From NCBI GenBank assembly GCA_907163345.1, contig CAJQUN010001113.1, forward strand, positions 1-64,000: a stretch of 64,000 nt of DNA, written 5' to 3'. The position numbers were made by a program, and so were the translations under genes. The DNA comes from Haberlea rhodopensis. Taxonomy: Eukaryota; Streptophyta; Magnoliopsida; Lamiales; Gesneriaceae. This document shows positions 60,310 to 64,000 of the stretch, in pieces. Under the pieces are notes generated by a model that was not told where the DNA came from, did no database searches, and saw nothing but the letters and a program-made list of their open reading frames with translations. How positions within the stretch are numbered: the stretch's first letter is position 1; each line of letters begins with the position of its first letter.

Positions 60310-61042
60310 CCTCAACTTGCTCCTACTGGCTCGCATCCTGCACCTGCAGCCACTCCGCCTGAGGCATTGGAGCAATCAGTAGGAAATGAACCTTCTGCTG
60401 ATTTTTTTTGATTTTGCTGATCCTTTGTCCATCGAAGGCCCTTCTGCTCTCACAGTACAGCTTGGCCATATGACAACGTTGATCTCCGGGCTGGCTAGTG
60501 AGATCAATAAACTCAAGTCTGAAGAACGCAATGCCAGCAATGCTATTGATAGTCATCAGCTTCATACAGATCATCAGTTTGGGCATATAAATCGAGACCT
60601 AGACAGACTTCAAACTGCTGTTAACAGAAATCATCAATTCGTTCTTGATGCCTTTGCCGATGTATTTTCGAGGATAGCACAAACTAATCTCCAGTTGAAG
60701 CAGCAGAATGACTCTCTCCATGCTGCATCTACACTGGCCTTGGAGGAGAAAATTGAAGACACTAAGAAGCACTTGTCTGAGCAGCTAGCTACTATGCAGG
60801 AGGCCTTTGCCTCACAGCTTCAGGATTTGAGTGCTGGCTTTCCAAAGCCTATCCAATACCAGTACAAGTCCACTGCATCTGCTCCCCCACCGCGAAGAGA
60901 ATCAGGTCCAGCTCAGCGCGCACCTGCTGCCTCTGAAGGTGGACATCACTCCAGACCTGCTTCCCAGCCAAGGTCTCGAAGTCCGCGCCAACCGTCTACC
61001 GAACAGCGAGACTATTCCAGACATTGGTTCGGGTGCAAATAG
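60310..61042 (+). pseudogene. Sirevirus D env-like ORF, second part
   Basis: The frame from the first part continues in phase from 60310 to a T-run at about 60402, where one extra T shifts it; it then stays open to TAG at 61040-61042. The middle (about 60480-60840) is a long amphipathic, coiled-coil-like stretch rich in Gln, Leu and His, and the tail is Pro/Arg/Ser-rich. No membrane span is seen. Confidence 0.7.
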
Positions 61043-61843
61043 TATCGCTTTCTGAACCCTTATTAATTACTCTTACCATTTTACTGTTTTCATTTGACTT
61101 TTCCATATGTATCGTCGCATCATTATTGTGTTCAATTAATTGCATTCGTCTATAAATAGATGCTTCATTTTTTGTGTTTATACCACACATTCACTCATCA
61201 TGATTATTTTCAACTCCTTGAAAATTCCTTGGTTTCATCTACGCAATTATTCATTTTCATGGGTTTATTACTTATCTAAATCAACCCCTCATGGGTTGAT
61301 TACTTATCTAACCCAGCTCCGTTAAGCTTCAGTGTTTGGATCCTGTTCTGATGCTCCTCATCAGTCAGAAACTACAATCAGGAGTTATCTGGGTGCTGAT
61401 GACAAAAAGGGGGAAAACAGAGATAGAGTATTTTCATAGGTGAATCCATGAACCATGGAGGCCTGATGAATATACATTTGACTCTCCCCGATCGAAGTTC
61501 TCCCTCTCTGAAACAAGGTGGATCGAAGCTCTTCCTCTCAGCAACTAGGTGGATCGAAGCTCTCCGGTCTACACTGATTGTTTAAAATTTATCATGTATC
61601 AGCTATATTTTGTAGAACTAGATTTGTATTAGGTTAAATCCAGTTATAAGAATTCATCTTAAATGAAGATGAATCTCTCTCAATTGTCCAGTTTGATTAC
61701 AACTTGTAATCTGCTTATCTTTATAACAAATGAAAATTTCCTTTCCATTATGTCTTCAAGTCTCTTTTCAGGATTCACCGTTTAAACTATTCGAGTATGA
61801 GATCGTTATTACTTAGTTTTGTCATCACCAAAAAGGGAAAAAT
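61043..61843 (+). other. Sirevirus D 3' UTR with two purine tracts
   Basis: No coding signal. ACAAAAAGGGGGAAAAC lies at about 61402-61418, and a second tract ACCAAAAAGGGAAAAA lies immediately before the LTR (about 61828-61843). Repeated purine tracts in this region are a known Sirevirus signature. A short GATCGAAGCTCT-type repeat occurs at about 61490-61570. Confidence 0.75.
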
Positions 61844-63157
61844 TGTTGAGAAACGATTTCTAAGTTTTGGTGATTAAAAACATCTACCGGATGAAGACAC
61901 CTACCGGGTAAAGACATCTACCAGGTGAAGACATCGACTGGATGAAGACATCTACTGGATGAAGACATCTACTGGGTAAAGACATCTACCAGGTGAAGAC
62001 ATCTACCGGGTGAAGACATCTACCGGATGAAGACACCTACCGGATGAAGACACCTACTGGATGAAGACATCTACCGGGTGAAGACATCTACCGGATGAAG
62101 ACACCTACCGGATGAAGACACCTACTAGATACAGACATCTACCGGACTGAGATACTCACTGGATAAAGAAATCTACTGGAATAGACAACACTGTATTATT
62201 ACTCCACCGAATAAAGACTTCCACCGGATAAAGACATCTACTGCATGAAGTCTTTCATCAAGTCTAACCAACATCTACTGAGCTAAAAAGTACGACTGGA
62301 TACTGAAGTTACAAGACCAGTTGAAGTGAATCCAGCAGCGGATTGAAGACAAAGTAAGTACAATTCCGTCTGACAAAGGTACAACAGAGCGACGAGCACT
62401 ACGAAATTATCGCCACCAATTCCGTCAGATTGTAAGAGCCGTTGCTGAACAAAAATGGAAGGAAGATAAAATGGAGAAGAAAACCTATTCTACGCTGAAC
62501 CTTCCATACCAAGAAAGTTTACCATTGGAAATAATCTATAAATACAGATGCCGAATGAATGAAGAAAAGAGTTGAATCCACTGACAATCGATTATTCTAT
62601 ACATTCAAACAGAGAAATTTATCAAGTCATAATTATCTGAAGATTCAGCTAGAGCAAGGAACACCTACTGGTATATCAAAGATCAAGTTAAACTGGTGTA
62701 CTACTCAAAGATCGTTCAAGAACACTCAAAGCTTACAAGTGTAATAGTTATTCACAGGAGTGTTAGATAGTTTACTTTGTAAACAAATCATATACATTGT
62801 GTTGTTAGGAGTTTAGCCTAAGCTGTGTGAAAGCCTAAGGAGGTTGTATACTGTAAAGTGTAAACCAAAGTCTTCTAGTGTATCCTTCCTGCAAAGGAAG
62901 AAGGGGAGACGTAGAAGCGTTGTGCTTCGAACTTCCAGAAACAATCTCTGTGTTCTTTACTTGCTTTTTATTGTTTACTTTAGTTAACTCACAAGTGCAG
63001 CAGACGTTTTCCGCACTTCACTTAGTGTCTGCTGACTTGCTTATTTGATTGAGAAGCTACTGCATCACTTAACAGTTTGCAGTAATCAGTCGAAGATCAG
63101 AATTTGAGGGCAGTGTTTATTCAACCCCCCCTTCTAAACACGCCTCCGATCCTAACA
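61844..63157 (+). mobile_element. 3' LTR of Sirevirus D
   Basis: It starts TGTTGAG, ends CTAACA and is 1314 bp long. Its 17-bp repeats (about 61880-62130) differ in number and order from the 5' LTR. Scattered substitutions separate it from 44455-45771. TTGAT follows. Confidence 0.93.
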
Positions 63158-63162
63158 TTGAT

Positions 63163-64000
63163 TTTGCAAGGTATAGTGAAACTCCCTGGATCCTTTGGAG
63201 GTGAATCGTTTTGAATGATAGCAGAACACTCCTCAGTTAAATTTATAGTCTCATGCTCTCCCCATTTCTACTTTTTCGACAGTATCTGCTTCAAAAACTT
63301 ATCATAGTTCGGCATTTGCCAGATAGCATCAACGAAAGGCATATCAATGAGGAGATTCTTAATCAAATCAAGAAACTTAGCAAATTTAACATCTAATTTT
63401 GCTCTCTTATATGCAGCGGGAAATGGGAGTGGGATATCTACCTTAGCAAGTGTGATGGATGTAGTGGTCTTAGTAGACTTACCTTTGTCGCGTGGTTGAT
63501 CGTATTCTTGCTTGATGTCCGCCTTGTCCTCATGCTCAATATGTGCCTCATTCTTCTCAGCAACCTCCTTTCTGCTCCTCAATGTTAGGGCATGAACTTG
63601 CTCCCTAGGATCCTTTTCAGTGTCACTAGGTAGTGATTTTTGTGCTCGCATGGCTAGGATTGTTACTAACTGTCCCACTTGGACTTCCAAATTCTTTATC
63701 GACGCCTCGTAATTTTAGAATCTAGTCTCCGTCAATGTGATGAATTTGGTCAACAATTCTTCCTGACTCGGTTTAGGTGCATACCAATGGTGATTGTGGA
63801 TGGTTCCTCAACCGCGTATTGTATGTATTTGGGTAGGGGTAGTTGGGAGGTGGTCGGTTACCTACAAAAGTAGCACTTTCAACAGATTGAACAAAGGGGT
63901 TACCTACTTGACATTCAGCGCTCGGATGTCCTCCTTGGCAAAGCTCGCATGTAACGGCTTGAACTTGCATTGCCTGCATGCTCAAGCTGTCAATTTTCTT
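63163..64000 (-). pseudogene. B' gag C-terminus, zinc knuckle and protease start
   Basis: On the minus strand a zinc knuckle Cys-X2-Cys-X4-His-X4-Cys (about 63950-63910) is followed by an Asn/Pro-rich linker, a stop near 63712, an open stretch (63690-63268) typical of the Athila Gag-protease linker, and the N-terminal edge of the protease up to 63163. The protease continues at 44449 across the Sirevirus insertion. The rest of gag lies beyond the window. Confidence 0.83.

Larger units (their letters stand above)
44455..63157 (+). mobile_element. Sirevirus-type Ty1/copia element D, with two nested insertions
   Basis: TG...CA LTRs (44455-45771 and 61844-63157) are flanked by TTGAT (44450-44454 and 63158-63162). 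The order is gag, protease, integrase, RT, RNase H, then an env-like ORF, which with the AAAAAGGGGGA-type purine tracts before the 3' LTR is characteristic of Sireviruses. Without the solo LTR A and element C it is about 10.1 kb, a normal length for the group. Several stops and frameshifts disable it. Confidence 0.93.
31346..64000 (-). mobile_element. Minus-strand Athila-like element B' hosting nested insertions (continues past window)
   Basis: Removing the insertions gives one element read right to left: gag end with zinc knuckle (63985 and lower), Gag-protease linker, protease (split at 63163/44449), internal pol deletion, post-pol hairpin, 3' UTR, purine tract, LTR start (40696) and LTR end (31346). 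Insertions are A (32629-40610), solo LTR B (40884-42387) and D (44455-63157), each with matching 5-bp duplications. The 5' LTR and start of gag lie beyond 64000. Confidence 0.88.

Overview
The window is a gene-free, transposon-packed stretch of nuclear DNA from a flowering plant, probably a eudicot. I infer this from stacked LTR retrotransposons of several plant-specific lineages: Athila-like Ty3/gypsy with a tRNA-Asp primer site, a Sirevirus-type Ty1/copia with an env-like ORF, a second copia family, and chromovirus-like gypsy remnants. I see no convincing host gene, tRNA, rRNA or CRISPR array. The species cannot be named from the sequence.

Layout. 1-5538 is one copy of a segmental duplication whose other copy is 40350-45916. 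It ends inside a Sirevirus gag and abuts the 3' end of a plus-strand Athila-like element (5539-7335, family B), which sits in the 5' LTR of an old chromovirus (G, 7336-28461). G is split by a copia cluster (family E, 10172 to about 23575) arranged LTR remnant, internal, LTR, internal, LTR, partial LTR. Next comes a truncated minus-strand chromovirus-like LTR and degenerate internal DNA (F, 28462-31345). From 31346 to beyond the right edge runs one minus-strand Athila-like element (B') acting as host for nested insertions. Its 3' LTR holds a young complete-ended Athila-like element A (32629-40610, TSD ATTCC). Its internal region holds a solo LTR (40884-42387, TSD ATGTC) and the Sirevirus D (44455-63157, TSD TTGAT). 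D in turn holds a solo LTR of family A (48827-50373, TSD GCAGT) and element C (53305-60304, TSD CCAGC).

Function. None of the elements looks autonomous. A has gag plus a 409-codon extra ORF but no pol. C has gag and protease only. B' has lost reverse transcriptase. E copies have mutated RT catalytic residues. D keeps the RT YVDD motif but is frameshifted, stopped and twice interrupted. Proteins for mobility would have to come from other copies.

Most notable pattern. The Athila-like LTRs carry, just upstream of a TATA-like box, arrays of short palindromes in pairs. Centres within a pair are 20-21 bp apart (two DNA turns), and pairs repeat at about 52 or 68-73 bp. Families A and B use CGATCGATCG. 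Family C uses a different palindrome (GGCGTA-NN-TACGCC) with the same 20-21 and 52 bp geometry. A has a second such array inside the element, just before its extra ORF. The F LTR and the copia E leader carry palindromes at similar spacing. The long 3' UTRs also hold hairpins that keep pairing while changing sequence, and one hairpin that places the stop codon of the extra ORF in its loop.
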